Counted from the stretch's first letter, positions 32,067-43,680 are shown. The stretch: DNA of 64,000 nucleotides from Sphingomonas sp. BK580 (GCF_014194975.1 NZ_JACIAY010000002.1:186001-250000), one strand, 5' to 3'. The notes: a model not told the origin generated them from the letters alone. A program made the numbers and translations.

Positions 32067-33721
32067 GCGCGGTTCGCCGCGGAGAGCACGGCGCGGACGC
32101 TCGCGGTGGCGATATCGCTGTCGATGCCGACACCCCAGACGGTGCGTCCGTCGGGTGTCCGACACTCGAGATAGGCCGCCGCCTGCGCGCCCGCGCCGTG
32201 CCCGATCGCGTGCTCGGCATAGTCGACCACGTCGAGCGTCGGTCCGGTGCTGTCGGCGAGCGCGGCGATCACGCCCGAGATCAGGCCGTTGCCGCGGCCC
32301 GACAGCGAGCGCTCCTCGCCGTCGATGGCGATCCGGCCGACGAAGACGCGCTCGCCCGCGGCGCCGCTCTCGTCATAGTCGCGCAGCACGAAGCGATCGC
32401 TCGTCCCCGGCAGATACGCCCGCTCGAACGCGCCCCAGATGTCGGCGGCGTTGAGCTCGCGGCTGGTCTCGTCCGCCAGCGCCTGGACGTGGCGGCTGAA
32501 GTCGGCCTGGAGCCGCTTGGGCAGCCGCAGCCCCTTGTCCTGTTCGATCACCCAGGCGACACCGCCCTTGCCCGATTGCGAGTTGACCCGGATCACCGCC
32601 TCGTAGCTGCGGCCGAGGTCGGCCGGGTCGATCGGCAGATAGGGAACCTCCCACAGGCCGTCGTTGCGCGCCGCCTGGGCGGCGAAGCCCTTCTTGATGG
32701 CGTCCTGATGCGAGCCCGAGAAGGCGGTGAAGACGAGGTCGCCGGCATAGGGCGTACGCGGGTGGACCGGGATGTTGGTGGCATATTCCACCGTCTTCAC
32801 GATCGCGTCGATGTCGGAGAGGTCGAGTCCGGGGTCGACGCCCTGCGTGTACATGTTGAGCGCGACCGTCACGAGGTCGCAGTTGCCGGTGCGCTCGCCG
32901 TTGCCGAGCAGGCAGCCCTCGACCCGGTCGGCGCCCGCCATGATGCCGAGCTCCGCGGCGGCGACGCCGGTGCCGCGATCATTGTGCGTGTGGAGCGAGA
33001 TCACCGCGGCGTCGCGCTGGCGCAGGTGGCGCGCGAACCATTCGATCTGGTCGGCGTAGACGTTGGGGGTGGCACACTCGACCGTGGCGGGCAGGTTGAA
33101 GATGATCGGCGCCTCGGGGGTCGGCGCCAGCACCTCGGCGACCGCCTCGCAGACCTCGAGCGAGAAATCGAGCTCGGCGGTGGAGAAGGTCTCGGGCGAA
33201 TATTCGAACTGCCAGCGTGTGTTCGGGCGCTTGGCGGCCTCGTCGCGGAGCACCTTGGCGCCCTCCACCGCGATCCGCTTCACCTCCTCGCGCGACATGC
33301 CGAAGACGATCTTGCGCCACGCCGGGCTGACAGCGTTATAGAGGTGGACGATCGCGCTGTGTGCGCCCTCGAGGCTCTCGAAGCTGCGCTCGATAAGGTC
33401 GCGGCGCGACTGGGTGAGCACCTGGATCTGCACGTCCTCCGGCACGCGATCGTCGCGGATCAGGCCCGAGATGAAGTCGAACTCGGTCGCGCCGGCGGAG
33501 GGGAAGCCGACCTCGATCTCCTTGAGCCCGACCTTCACCAGCAGGTCGAAGAAGCGCGTCTTCTTCTCGGCGTCCATCGGATCGATCAACGCCTGGTTGC
33601 CGTCGCGCAGGTCGGTGGAGAGCCAGCGCGGCGCGCGCGTGATCGTGGCCGAGGGCCAGCGCCGGTCGGGCAGCTCGACGGGAGGGAAGGGGCGGTATTT
33701 GGTCGCGGGGTCGCGCAGCAT
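32063..33721 (-). CDS. leuA: 2-isopropylmalate synthase
   Basis: A 552-aa enzyme for the first committed step of leucine synthesis (2-oxoisovalerate + acetyl-CoA). The N terminus has the class-II LeuA pattern ([24 protein letters not shown]), the catalytic barrel with [16 protein letters not shown] (metal ligand) and a C-terminal LeuA dimer/regulatory domain that gives leucine feedback. The ATG at 33721 is used; a TTG start upstream is less likely. A leader peptide and hairpin precede it, so leucine attenuation is expected. It is coupled to the HAD gene by a 4-nt overlap. Confidence 0.95.
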   Translation of the reverse strand: MLRDPATKYRPFPPVELPDRRWPSATITRAPRWLSTDLRDGNQALIDPMDAEKKTRFFDLLVKVGLKEIEVGFPSAGATEFDFISGLIRDDRVPEDVQIQVLTQSRRDLIERSFESLEGAHSAIVHLYNAVSPAWRKIVFGMSREEVKRIAVEGAKVLRDEAAKRPNTRWQFEYSPETFSTAELDFSLEVCEAVAEVLAPTPEAPIIFNLPATVECATPNVYADQIEWFARHLRQRDAAVISLHTHNDRGTGVAAAELGIMAGADRVEGCLLGNGERTGNCDLVTVALNMYTQGVDPGLDLSDIDAIVKTVEYATNIPVHPRTPYAGDLVFTAFSGSHQDAIKKGFAAQAARNDGLWEVPYLPIDPADLGRSYEAVIRVNSQSGKGGVAWVIEQDKGLRLPKRLQADFSRHVQALADETSRELNAADIWGAFERAYLPGTSDRFVLRDYDESGAAGERVFVGRIAIDGEERSLSGRGNGLISGVIAALADSTGPTLDVVDYAEHAIGHGAGAQAAAYLECRTPDGRTVWGVGIDSDIATASVRAVLSAANRA

Positions 33722-33763
33722 GACGGTGGCTCTCTCGACAGGAGCGGAAGGGGATACGGTCAA

Positions 33764-33813
33764 GCCCTTAGGCGCGGCGCGACGAGCGCGCGAGCGGTGA
33801 CGCGCCTAAGGGC
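33764..33813 (-). promoter_or_regulatory. leuA leader attenuator hairpin (candidate)
   Basis: GCCCTTAGGCGCG occurs as a perfect 13-bp inverted repeat (arms 33764-33776 and 33801-33813, 24-nt spacer). The first arm read by the polymerase contains the stop codon of the Leu-rich leader peptide, and the second lies 43 nt before leuA. A ribosome paused at the leader could open the stem. There is no strong U tract, so antitermination versus translational control is open. Confidence 0.6.
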
Positions 33814-33856
33814 GCGTAAGTCGAAGCAGCAGGGCGAGGCCGCGGGCCATGGTCAT
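33806..33856 (-). CDS. leuL: leuA leader peptide
   Basis: A 16-codon ORF encoding MTMARGLALLLRLTRP, ending TAG. Five of the seven residues GLALLLRL downstream of Arg5 are Leu. It lies 85 nt upstream of leuA on the same strand, and its stop falls in the 5' arm of a 13-bp inverted repeat. Leu-rich leader peptides before leuA are the classical design for attenuation: low leucyl-tRNA stalls the ribosome and changes the RNA fold. No clear Shine-Dalgarno was noted, and a start at Met3 is possible. Confidence 0.65.
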   Translation of the reverse strand: MTMARGLALLLRLTRP

Positions 33857-33972
33857 CGCGGGTCTGAGTAGCGCGCGGTGGCGCAACTTGTCCAGCGCGT
33901 CGATGCGCTCGCAAAATCTTGAGTAAAACGAAACCTTTGTGGGCGAGAGGGAAGCGTCAGAGGGAGTTCACC

Positions 33973-34362
33973 ATGTTGCAGCTGGTCTATATCAGCACCG
34001 CGGTCGGGCAGGTCGCCACCGCCCCGATCCTGGCGGCGTCGCGCACCAACAACACGCGCGACCGGATCACCGGCCTGCTCTTCAGCGACGGACGCCGCTT
34101 CCTCCAGGCGCTCGAGGGCGAGCCCGCGATGGTGGAGCGCGCCTTCGTGCGCATCGGCGCCGATCCGCGCCACCGCGCGCTGGTGGTGCTGTCGCGGCGC
34201 GAGGTGGCGCAGCGCGAGTTCGGTGATTGGGCGATGGCCGAGCGCGTCCCGGGCTCCGACGGAGAGGCGTTCACGCGCCGCGTCGCCGCCCTGGTCGCCA
34301 ACGCCTCGCCCGCGGTGCGCGCGACCTTCGATAGTTTCGCACGGCTGCAACGCGCGGCTTGA
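33973..34362 (+). CDS. BLUF-domain blue-light photoreceptor
   Basis: A 129-aa BLUF protein that binds FAD. Tyr6 (LVYISTA), the Asn pair (RTNNTRDRITGLL), Gln near residue 46 (FLQALEGE) and the ALVVLSRREVAQREFGDW strand match the family. The C-terminal helices are short and no output domain is fused, so it probably acts by binding another protein. The ATG at 33973 follows GAGGGAG. It is divergent from leuA and its leader. Together with the phytochrome at 1197 it gives the window two photoreceptors. Confidence 0.92.
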   Translation: MLQLVYISTAVGQVATAPILAASRTNNTRDRITGLLFSDGRRFLQALEGEPAMVERAFVRIGADPRHRALVVLSRREVAQREFGDWAMAERVPGSDGEAFTRRVAALVANASPAVRATFDSFARLQRAA

Positions 34363-34390
34363 GGGCGGAAGCGGGCGCTCTTCCCCAAGC

Positions 34391-34418
34391 GTCACCCTGA
34401 AACGAGGTCAGGATGACG
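34391..34418. repeat. Intergenic hairpin repeat, family A (single arm)
   Basis: CCTGAAACGAGGTCAGG core flanked by GTCAC and ATGACGCC, a single arm of the family seen at 7700 and 27035. It lies between the convergent ends of the BLUF and YceI genes. Confidence 0.65.
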
Positions 34419-34441
34419 CCACGATGGGAGAGTGCCTCCGT

Positions 34442-35059
34442 TTACGCCGTGAAGGCGGCGTTGACGTTGAGCTTGACCGTGTCCGACACCGCCGGCGCGG
34501 CATAGCCGAGCCCGAAGTCGCTGCGCTTGATCGTGCCGGTGCCGACGAAGCCGAAATTAGCCTTCTTGCTCATCGGATTGTCGCCAGCGCCGACGAAGGT
34601 GACGTCGAGCGTGACCGGCTTGGTGATGCCCTTGATCGTCAACTCGCCGTTGAGCGTCGCCTTGTTCGGCCCGCGCGGCGCCACGGTGGTCGACACGAAG
34701 CGCGCGGTGGGATTGTTGGCCGCGTCGAAGAAGTCCTTCGACTTGAGGTGATTGGCGAACTGCGGCGAGGTCACGGAGAGCTGGTCGACCGCGAAGGTGA
34801 CCTCCACCCTGGTGGCGGCGGGCTTCTTCGGGTCGATCGTGATCGAGCCGCCCGAGGCGCCGAACTGGCCCTGCAACATCGAGAAACCGAGATGGTTCAC
34901 CTCCCAGGTCACCTGCGTGTGCGCGGGATCGACCTGATAGGTGCCGGCGGCGACGCGGGCGGCGCTCGGCTGGCCAGGCTGGCCCGGCGCGGTCGCGAGC
35001 TGCGCGGCGGCGGGGACGGCGAGCGCGACGACGAGGCCGGCGGCGAGAAGATGACGCAT
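34442..35059 (-). CDS. YceI family periplasmic protein
   Basis: A 205-aa lipocalin-like YceI protein. The signal peptide is MRHLLAAGLVVALAVPAAAQ. The domain begins TYQVDPAHTQVTWEVNHLGFS and continues FANHLKSKDFFDAANNPTARF and LTIKGITKPVTLDVTF, all family marks. YceI proteins bind polyisoprenoids in the periplasm. The ATG is preceded by AGGAGG. It is a separate unit from the gene upstream, which lies 86 nt away. Confidence 0.92.
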   Translation of the reverse strand: MRHLLAAGLVVALAVPAAAQLATAPGQPGQPSAARVAAGTYQVDPAHTQVTWEVNHLGFSMLQGQFGASGGSITIDPKKPAATRVEVTFAVDQLSVTSPQFANHLKSKDFFDAANNPTARFVSTTVAPRGPNKATLNGELTIKGITKPVTLDVTFVGAGDNPMSKKANFGFVGTGTIKRSDFGLGYAAPAVSDTVKLNVNAAFTA

Positions 35060-35145
35060 GTTGGTTCCTCCTGTGGTGCGCCTCTTGCACCATAGTATCG
35101 CTCGGGCGGCTAGGGGCCGCGGCGAAACGGACGTTTTCGACCCGC

Positions 35146-35958
35146 TTACTCGCCGCCCGACGAGTCGCGCGACGGCTCGCCCGGTACGCGCTCGACGGTG
35201 ACGTCGAAGCGGATGCGGACCCAGGCGCCGATGAGCGGCTGACCGCCGCGACGCGGCGGCCGCACCAGGAACTGCCACGCGGCGCGGCGTAGCCCGCGCG
35301 CGATGCCCGAGCCGGGTGACTCGCCCAGCTCGCGACAGTCCTCGACGTGGTAGCGCGGCGCGGTGCGACAGGCGACGATCCCCCAGCCGGCCTGACCCCG
35401 CGGCAGGAACGGCGCGGTCTCGGCGTGGGTCGGCTCGCGATACCATTCGGCAGCGTAGAGCGGCTCGCCGCCCGGGCCGGCACCGACCGAGGGCGTGTCG
35501 TCGCCGGCGCCGGCGCTGGCGCTCTGCTGCCCGTCCGCGCCCGAGCCGGGAGCGGGCGCGGTGCCCTTGATCTTGCCGATGTCGGAGGCGGCATAGTCAC
35601 TGCGGCTGAGGATCATCACGCCGGGCAGCTTCAGCTCGGCCAGCGGCGGGGGCGGCGTCTCGGCGGTACGCTCGACCGGGCGCTCGCGCGCGGCCGGCGC
35701 GGTGCGTTGGCGGCCCGACTGGCGCGCGCGCTCGGTCCGCTTGGTCGCCGCGCTCTCGGCGCGCTGACCCTGCGCGCTGACGTCGAAGGTGTTGAGTGGA
35801 CGGTGGTCGCCAAAGTCGCCGCGCACCACGCCGCCCATGCGCAGCAACGCGTAGAGCAGCAGCGCGGCGATGCCGAGCGCGAGCGCCCAGGACAGCGCCC
35901 GGCTGCCGGTGTCGGCGCGCGTGCGATACGACGAGTCTCGGTACGTCGCCGTCCGCAT
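35146..35958 (-). CDS. Membrane-anchored protein with TonB-like architecture
   Basis: A 270-aa protein. After a basic N terminus there is one membrane span (residues about 25-42, LSWALALGIAALLLYALL), then a Pro/Arg-rich linker and a Gly/Ala/Pro stretch (about 130-165), and a folded C-terminal end (WGIVACRTAPRYHVEDCRELGESPGSGIARGLRRAAWQFLVRPPRRGG...VRIRFDVTVE). This layout and the last strand resemble TonB-type energy transducers, but no ExbB/ExbD genes are near. Two Cys in the final domain may form a disulfide. The family is uncertain. Confidence 0.55.
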   Translation of the reverse strand: MRTATYRDSSYRTRADTGSRALSWALALGIAALLLYALLRMGGVVRGDFGDHRPLNTFDVSAQGQRAESAATKRTERARQSGRQRTAPAARERPVERTAETPPPPLAELKLPGVMILSRSDYAASDIGKIKGTAPAPGSGADGQQSASAGAGDDTPSVGAGPGGEPLYAAEWYREPTHAETAPFLPRGQAGWGIVACRTAPRYHVEDCRELGESPGSGIARGLRRAAWQFLVRPPRRGGQPLIGAWVRIRFDVTVERVPGEPSRDSSGGE

Positions 35959-36015
35959 CGCGCGCGCCTACAGGAGCGCGCGCGCGGCTTCAATCCGCCG
36001 CGCGCGCGCGGAGCG

Positions 36016-37123
<1,108 letters not shown>

Positions 37124-37139
37124 GAAGATGTGGCGGTCG

Positions 37140-37655
37140 TTACGCCGCCTCGGCGCCGCGCGCGATCGCGACGATGCCGGTACGCGCCACCTCGACCAAG
37201 CCGACCTCGCCCATCAGTTCGACGAACTTGTCGATCTTCTCGATCGTGCCGGTCACCTCGAACACGAAGGAGGCGATCGTCGCGTCGACGACGCGTGCGC
37301 GATACACCTCGGCGAGGCGCAGCGCCTCGATCCGGTGGTCGCCGCTGCCCGCCACCTTCACCAGCGCCAGCTCGCGCTCGACGTGCGCGCCGCGCGCGGT
37401 GAGGTCGGTCACCTGGTGGACCGGCACCAGCCGCTCGAGCTGCGCGACGATCTGCTCGAGCGTCGCCGGGCTGGCGGAGGTGACGATGGTGATCCGGCTC
37501 ACCGCCTTGTCGAGCGTGATCTCGCTGACGGTGAGGCTCTCGATATTGTAGCCGCGGGCGGTGAACAGGCCGGCGATCCGCGCGAGGATGCCGGGTTCGT
37601 TGTCCACGATCACCGCCAACGTGTGCCGCTCGGCCTTCTCTTCTCGTATCTGCAT
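37140..37655 (-). CDS. ilvH: Acetolactate synthase small subunit
   Basis: A 171-aa regulatory subunit of acetohydroxyacid synthase. The N-terminal ACT domain (HTLAVIVDNEPGILARIAGLFTARGYNIESLTV) binds valine for feedback; the C-terminal domain fits ALS_ss_C. It activates IlvB. It lies 148 nt after ilvB and 104 nt before ilvC, with hairpins in both gaps. Confidence 0.95.
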   Translation of the reverse strand: MQIREEKAERHTLAVIVDNEPGILARIAGLFTARGYNIESLTVSEITLDKAVSRITIVTSASPATLEQIVAQLERLVPVHQVTDLTARGAHVERELALVKVAGSGDHRIEALRLAEVYRARVVDATIASFVFEVTGTIEKIDKFVELMGEVGLVEVARTGIVAIARGAEAA

Positions 37656-37772
37656 GTCATCATCTCACTCCCCTCCCAGCAAGGGAGAGGCCGGGGGAGG
37701 GTTAAGGCCGAAGGATAGGTCGGAGGCAAGCGCGCGCCGCGACGTCGCGCGGGTACGCTTCCCGCCACCCGG

Positions 37773-37793
37773 TCCTCCCCGTGTCGGGGAGGA
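37773..37793 (-). other. Intercistronic hairpin between ilvB and ilvH
   Basis: TCCTCCCCG-TGT-CGGGGAGGA is a 9-bp stem with a 3-nt loop, 10 nt after the ilvB stop. It may stabilise the upstream message or partly terminate. A second C-rich/G-rich pair lies at about 37668-37698. Confidence 0.5.
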
Positions 37794-37802
37794 GCTTGGA
37801 GT

Positions 37803-39551
37803 TCACACCAGCGCCTTGGCCTCGTCGTCCATCGTCCCCGAGACCTCGTTGGCCTGGAGGATCATGTCGGTGTGCGCCGCGCCCGACGGGATCATCGGGA
37901 AGCAGTTGGCCAGCTTGGCGACCATGCAGTCGACCATCACCGGCCCGTCGTGCGCGAGCATGTCGGCGATGCCCTGCTCGAGCTGGTCGGGATGCTCGAT
38001 GCGGATGCCTTTCCAGCCATAGGCCTCGGCCAGCTTGACGAAATCGGGCAGCGAGTCGGAATAGCTCTCCGAGTAGCGGCTCTCATAGGTCAGCTCCTGC
38101 CACTGGCGCACCATCCCCATATACTCGTTGTTGAGGATGAAGACCTTCACCGGCAGCCGGTATTGCGTGGCGGTGGCGAGCTCCTGGATGTTCATCTGGA
38201 TCGACGCCTCGCCGGCGATGTCGATCACCAACGCGTCGGGGTTGCCGAGCTGCGCGCCGATCGCCGCGGGCAGCCCATAGCCCATCGTGCCGAGCCCGCC
38301 CGAGGTGAGCCACTTGTTGGGCGCCTCGAAGCCGAAATGCTGCGCCGCCCACATCTGGTGCTGGCCGACCTCGGTGGTGATGATCGGGGCGCGCGCGTGC
38401 GTCGCCTCCCAGAGAGCGCGCACCGCGCGCTGCGGCATGATCTCGGTGCGGCTCTCGGGGAAGCTGAGCGACTTCTTGGCGCGCCACTCCTCGACCCGCT
38501 GCCACCAGCCGGCGAGGTCGGGACGCGGGTGCTCGCGCTCGCGCCACACGCGCACCATGTCGGCGAGCGCGTGGCCGGCGTCGGCGACGATCGCCAGGTC
38601 GATCCGCACCGTCTTGTTGATGCTCGACCGGTCGATGTCGATATGGACCTTGCGGCTATGGGGCGAGAAGGCGTCGAGCCGCCCGGTGACTCGATCGTCG
38701 AAGCGCGCGCCGACGTTCACCACCAGGTCGGCCTGATTCATCGCCATGTTGGCCTCATAGGTGCCGTGCATGCCGAGCATGCCGAGCCACTGCGGACCGG
38801 TGGCAGGATAGGCGCCGAGCCCCATCAGCGTCGAGGTCACCGGCGCGCCGGTGAGATGCGCCAGCTCGACCAGCAGTTCGGACGCGCGCGGGCCGGCGTT
38901 GATGACGCCGCCGCCAGTGTAGAACACCGGGCGCTCGGCGGCGGCGAGCATGTCGACGACCTGCTCGATCAGCGCCGGGTCGGCGGCGAGCGCGGGACGG
39001 TAGGTCTTGTGCTGGATCGGGCCGGGCGCGCCGTAGGCCGCGGTGGCGACCTGGACGTTCTTGGGGATGTCGACCACGACCGGGCCGGGGCGACCCGAGG
39101 TGGCGATATGGAACGCCTCGTGGATCACCGGGCCGAGCCGCGCCGGATCCTTCACCAGGTAATTGTGCTTGGTGCAGTGGCGCGTGATGCCGACCGTGTC
39201 GGCCTCCTGGAAGGCGTCGCTGCCGATCAGGTTGGTCGGCACCTGGCCGGTGATCACCACCATCGGGATCGAGTCGAGCAGCGCGTCGGTGATGCCGGTC
39301 ACCGCGTTGGTCGCGCCGGGGCCGGAGGTGACGAGCACCACGCCGGGCTTGCCGGTAGAGCGCGCATAGCCCTCGGCGGCATGCGTCGCGGCCTGCTCGT
39401 GGCGGACGAGGATGTGCTTGATCCGCTGCGAACGGAACAACGCGTCGTAGATCGGCAGGACGGCGCCGCCCGGATAGCCGAACACGACCTCCACGCCGAG
39501 ATCGCACAGCGCCTCGACGAGGATATCGGCTCCGCTCTTCTCGGTGGTCAC
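37803..39551 (-). CDS. ilvB: Acetolactate synthase large subunit
   Basis: A 582-aa thiamine-diphosphate enzyme that starts branched-chain amino-acid synthesis. It has the N-terminal PYR domain (VEVVFGYPGGAVLPIYDAL; RHEQAATHAAEGYARSTG), the FAD-binding central domain and the C-terminal PP domain. The TPP motif reads GEAS (IAGEASIQMN...ILNN) instead of the usual GDGS; this variant is common in alphaproteobacterial IlvB. A GTG start (39551) is used. It lies 53 nt after miaA on the same strand, so it may be read from the miaA transcript. Confidence 0.95.
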   Translation of the reverse strand: MTTEKSGADILVEALCDLGVEVVFGYPGGAVLPIYDALFRSQRIKHILVRHEQAATHAAEGYARSTGKPGVVLVTSGPGATNAVTGITDALLDSIPMVVITGQVPTNLIGSDAFQEADTVGITRHCTKHNYLVKDPARLGPVIHEAFHIATSGRPGPVVVDIPKNVQVATAAYGAPGPIQHKTYRPALAADPALIEQVVDMLAAAERPVFYTGGGVINAGPRASELLVELAHLTGAPVTSTLMGLGAYPATGPQWLGMLGMHGTYEANMAMNQADLVVNVGARFDDRVTGRLDAFSPHSRKVHIDIDRSSINKTVRIDLAIVADAGHALADMVRVWREREHPRPDLAGWWQRVEEWRAKKSLSFPESRTEIMPQRAVRALWEATHARAPIITTEVGQHQMWAAQHFGFEAPNKWLTSGGLGTMGYGLPAAIGAQLGNPDALVIDIAGEASIQMNIQELATATQYRLPVKVFILNNEYMGMVRQWQELTYESRYSESYSDSLPDFVKLAEAYGWKGIRIEHPDQLEQGIADMLAHDGPVMVDCMVAKLANCFPMIPSGAAHTDMILQANEVSGTMDDEAKALV

Positions 39552-39604
39552 GTCACGTCTCCTCAACTGAAGTCGGGGCGCGCTACGGCATCGAAAGTTG
39601 CCCG

Positions 39605-40529
39605 TCAACACGCTTTAGAGAAATAAAATTCCAAAGTGGCGTTTTCGCTCCGGTGCCAATCGGCCGGTGGCTGGTGGCGGAACCAGGTGTACTGACGCTT
39701 GGCGTAGCGCCTGGTTGCGAGCTGCGCGCGGGCGAGCGCCTCGTCGCGCGTGAGCGCCCCGGCGAGGTGCGCCGCGATCTCGGGCACGCCGATCGCGCGC
39801 CGCACGGGCGCGACCTCGGGCACGTCGACGCGCGCGAGCAGCGCGGCCACCTCGTCGATCGCGCCCGCGGCGAACATCGCCTCCAGGCGCTCGTCGCAGT
39901 CCTCGACCAACCGGTCGCGCCCGGGCAGCAGCACCAGCGCGCTGAGATCGATCGCCGCGCCGATCCCGCCGGCCCGCTCGCGCTGCCAGTCGGCAAGCGG
40001 GCGACCGGTCGAGCGCACCACCTCGAGCGCGCGCGCCACCCGCGCCGTGTCGCCCGGCGCGAGCCGAGCGGCGGCGGGCGGGTCCTCGCGCGCGAGCGTG
40101 GCGTGAGCCTCGGCGACCGGGAGCGAGCGTATCGCCGTGCGGACCGCCGGGTCGATCTCGGGCACCGGCGCGATCCCGTCGAGCAGCGTGCGCAGGTACA
40201 GGCCGGTACCACCGACCAGCACTGGAAGCCGACCTTCCTCGTGCGCCGCCGCGATCGCCGCGCGCGCGTCCGCCGCCCAGCGCGCGGCCGAGCAGGCCTC
40301 CGCGCCGTCGACATAGCCGAACAGCCGGTGCGGCACGCGCGCCTCGTCCGCCTCGGACGGCCGGGCGGAGAGCAGCCGCAGGTCGCGATAGACCTGGCTG
40401 GCGTCGGCGTTGATCACCACGCCGCCGGCGCGTTCCGCCAGCTCGATCGCCAGCGCGCTCTTGCCGCTCGCGGTCGGCCCTGCGATGAGCGCGACCCGCG
40501 GTTTCCGACAAGTCTCAGGGGAAGAACCC

Positions 40530-40531
<2 letters not shown>
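39605..40531 (-). CDS. miaA: tRNA dimethylallyltransferase
   Basis: A 308-aa enzyme that transfers dimethylallyl to A37 of tRNAs reading UNN codons. The P-loop is GPTASGKS near residue 18; the substrate motifs [11 protein letters not shown] and [14 protein letters not shown], and the C-terminal [12 protein letters not shown] are present. The ATG (40531-40529) overlaps the ATG of the divergent serB (CATG), so the promoter of each must lie in the other's coding region. It is followed by ilvB. Confidence 0.94.
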
Positions 40532-41414
<883 letters not shown>

Positions 41415-41440
41415 CTCTCACCGCCATCAACCAGGCCCGC

Positions 41441-41515
41441 GCTTCTGCGAACGCGGGAGCCCAGAGTGGCGAAGGACGCCACTGGGGGGCTGTGCTCCTG
41501 CGTGCGCAGGAGCAC
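41441..41515. repeat. Intergenic hairpin repeat, family B (two-unit copy)
   Basis: Begins with GCTTCTGCGAACGCGGGAGC and ends with the perfect stem GTGCTCCTGC-GTGC-GCAGGAGCAC at 41492-41515. It lies between the convergent ends of serB and the glycan operon, where it could stop both. Confidence 0.75.
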
Positions 41516-41521
41516 GCCCGG

Positions 41522-42595
41522 CTACGCCGCGACCGCCTCGCGCTTCGCCGCCATCGCCTCTTCCAGATGGGCCTCCAGCTCGGCGGCGCGGTGGACCGCG
41601 GTATGCTCCGCCAGCACGCGCTCGCGCCCGGCGGCGCCCATCGCCGCGAGATCGTCGCGCGCCAGCATCGCCTCGACGTCCTCGGGTGAGTCCGCCAGCA
41701 CGATCTCGCGACCGGGCGTCAGCAGCTCGTCGATCCCCTCCCAGCGGTCCGAGACGATCGGCGTGCCGCAGGCGGTCGCCTCGAACAGCCGGACCGAGGG
41801 CGACCAGCCCGCCGCGATCATGTCGGCGCGGGTCACGTTGAGCGTGGCGCGGCTCGCCGAGTAGAAGTCGGGGTGGTCGGCGGGCGGCAGATGCTCGATC
41901 CGCTCGACGTTCGCGGGCCAGTCGATATCGTCGGGATATTGCGGCCCCGCGACGACGAAGCGCATCTCCGGGTGGCGCCGCGCCGGCTCCAGCAGCAGCC
42001 GGTCGAGCGTCGGCTGGCGATCGAGGCTGTAGGTACCGAGATAGGAGAGGTCCCACCGCGTCGCCGCGCCGGTGGGCCGGTAGCGCTCGGCGTCGACCGA
42101 GCAGTAGAGCGCGCGCGCCGCCGGGCTGCCGTAGCGCCGCTCGATCAGCCGCAGCGTCGGGCCGCCGGTGAAGGAGCAGTAGACGTCATAGCCGGGGATC
42201 ACCTCGGGCGAGACATAGTCGCAGGTGCCCGCCTCGATCTTGGCGAGCGTCACCGGTGTGTCGATGTCGTAGAAGGCGGTGACGCCGGTCGCCCAGTCCT
42301 GCACCAGCCGCGCCACCGCGATGCCGTCGGGCACGTAGGAGCCGACCATCACCGCGTCCGCTTCGGCGATCACCTCGCGCCAGTCGGCCAGCGTCCCGAA
42401 GAGGTCATACAGCTCCAGGCGGCAGTACTCGGGCGCCGGCTCGTCGCGGTGCGACGCATACCAGGGCATGTCGCGCTCGAGGAACAGGATCTGATGGCCG
42501 CGCGCGGCATAGGCCTGGAGCAGCGCGCGGAAGGTGGTGGCATGGCCGTTGCCCCAGGATGAGCTGAGCGACAGGCCGAGGACGACGAGCCTCAT
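41522..42595 (-). CDS. Glycosyltransferase, CgeB-like
   Basis: A 357-aa glycosyltransferase related to CgeB/DUF3880-type proteins. The N terminus is MRLVVLGLSLSSSWGNGHA, followed by YDLFGTLADW, and the C-terminal half has the nucleotide-sugar binding region (RLFEATACGTPIVSDRWEGIDEL) seen in GT4-like folds. The sugar and acceptor are unknown. It is the last of six genes whose junctions are all 4-nt overlaps, so it is expressed with the rest of the glycan operon. Confidence 0.75.
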   Translation of the reverse strand: MRLVVLGLSLSSSWGNGHATTFRALLQAYAARGHQILFLERDMPWYASHRDEPAPEYCRLELYDLFGTLADWREVIAEADAVMVGSYVPDGIAVARLVQDWATGVTAFYDIDTPVTLAKIEAGTCDYVSPEVIPGYDVYCSFTGGPTLRLIERRYGSPAARALYCSVDAERYRPTGAATRWDLSYLGTYSLDRQPTLDRLLLEPARRHPEMRFVVAGPQYPDDIDWPANVERIEHLPPADHPDFYSASRATLNVTRADMIAAGWSPSVRLFEATACGTPIVSDRWEGIDELLTPGREIVLADSPEDVEAMLARDDLAAMGAAGRERVLAEHTAVHRAAELEAHLEEAMAAKREAVAA

Positions 42596-43680
42596 GCCGC
42601 CACCCGCTCGCGCGCGGCATGCGCCTGGAAGAGCGCGTCGACCTGCGCGCCGCGCAGGTCATAGGTGTGCTCGGCCAGCACGCGCTCCAGCGCGGCGGCG
42701 CCGATCGCGCGCGCGCGCTCGGGCGTGAGCGCGGCGAGATGGTCGGCGACGTCCTGCCCGTCGCGCGCCACCAGCACCTCGCGGTCGGGTTCGAGGAACA
42801 GCTCGATCCCCTCCCACGCGTCGGTGATCAGGCACGCTGCCGCCCCCGCCGCCTCGAACACGCGCGTCGCGGGCGAGAAGCCGACATGCGCCATCGAGTC
42901 GCGGGCGACGTTGAGCACCGCGCGCGGCGTGCAGTTGAAGGCGTTGTGCTCGGCGGTGAAGACATGGCCGCGGTGGCGCACGTTGGCGGGCATCGCCTTG
43001 CTGTCCCAGCCGTTGCCGCCGATCAGGAAGCTCTGGTCGGGCAGCGCCGCGGCGGGGCGCAGGAAGAACTCCTCCACGCGCGCCTCGCGGTCGGGCAGGC
43101 GGTTGCCGAGGAAGGCGAGGTCGCAGGCGAAGCGCTCGTCGCGCGCGACCGGGTGGTGCGTGGTGGGATCGAGCGCGTTGTAGACCGGGACGCACTCGGC
43201 CGAGCCGAAGCCGCGATAGGCGTCGACCACCGGCGCGCCCCCGCCATAGGTCAGCACCATGTCGATCGACGGCAGCGCGGCGCGTACCGGATGGTCGGCG
43301 TCGGCGCGCATCTCGTCGAGCGTCGCGGCGGCGTCGACGTCCCAGAAGATCTTCAGCGCGCCCGGCCGCGCCGCGGCAGTGACGCCCTCGAGCAGCTCGC
43401 GGTCGAACACGCCGACGCCGTTGGCCTTGACGACGATGTCGGCGCCCGCCGCCTCGGCGACCACCGCGCGCATCGCCTCGACCGTCGCTGGGTAGACGAC
43501 CGACTTGGCGTAGGGCGGCGGGTCGATATCGCGGTGCTGCTGGCGCTCGAACGCGTCGGGCTCGTAGAAGGTGATGTCGTAGCCGCGCTCGGCGAGCGCG
43601 CGCAGGATGCCGCGATAATAGGTCGCGGCGCCGTTCCAATAGGACGACACGAGGCTGGAACCGTAGAAGGCGATTTTCAC
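42592..43680 (-). CDS. Glycosyltransferase, CgeB-like
   Basis: A 362-aa protein paralogous to the next gene (MKIAFYGSSLVSSYWNGAATYYRGIL; VFEAAGAAACLITDAWEGIELFL). CgeB-like proteins are best known from spore-coat glycosylation, but their use in Gram-negative surface glycans is common. The ATGA overlap with both neighbours gives equal expression. The Glu-Gly-Ile segment near residue 290 is the likely donor site. Confidence 0.75.
   Translation of the reverse strand: MKIAFYGSSLVSSYWNGAATYYRGILRALAERGYDITFYEPDAFERQQHRDIDPPPYAKSVVYPATVEAMRAVVAEAAGADIVVKANGVGVFDRELLEGVTAAARPGALKIFWDVDAAATLDEMRADADHPVRAALPSIDMVLTYGGGAPVVDAYRGFGSAECVPVYNALDPTTHHPVARDERFACDLAFLGNRLPDREARVEEFFLRPAAALPDQSFLIGGNGWDSKAMPANVRHRGHVFTAEHNAFNCTPRAVLNVARDSMAHVGFSPATRVFEAAGAAACLITDAWEGIELFLEPDREVLVARDGQDVADHLAALTPERARAIGAAALERVLAEHTYDLRGAQVDALFQAHAARERVAA

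Noticed and set aside
32067..32165. Extended N terminus for the HAD phosphatase
   Set aside because: It overlaps leuA and is Arg-rich without homology; the GTG at 32066 with GTGA coupling is better.
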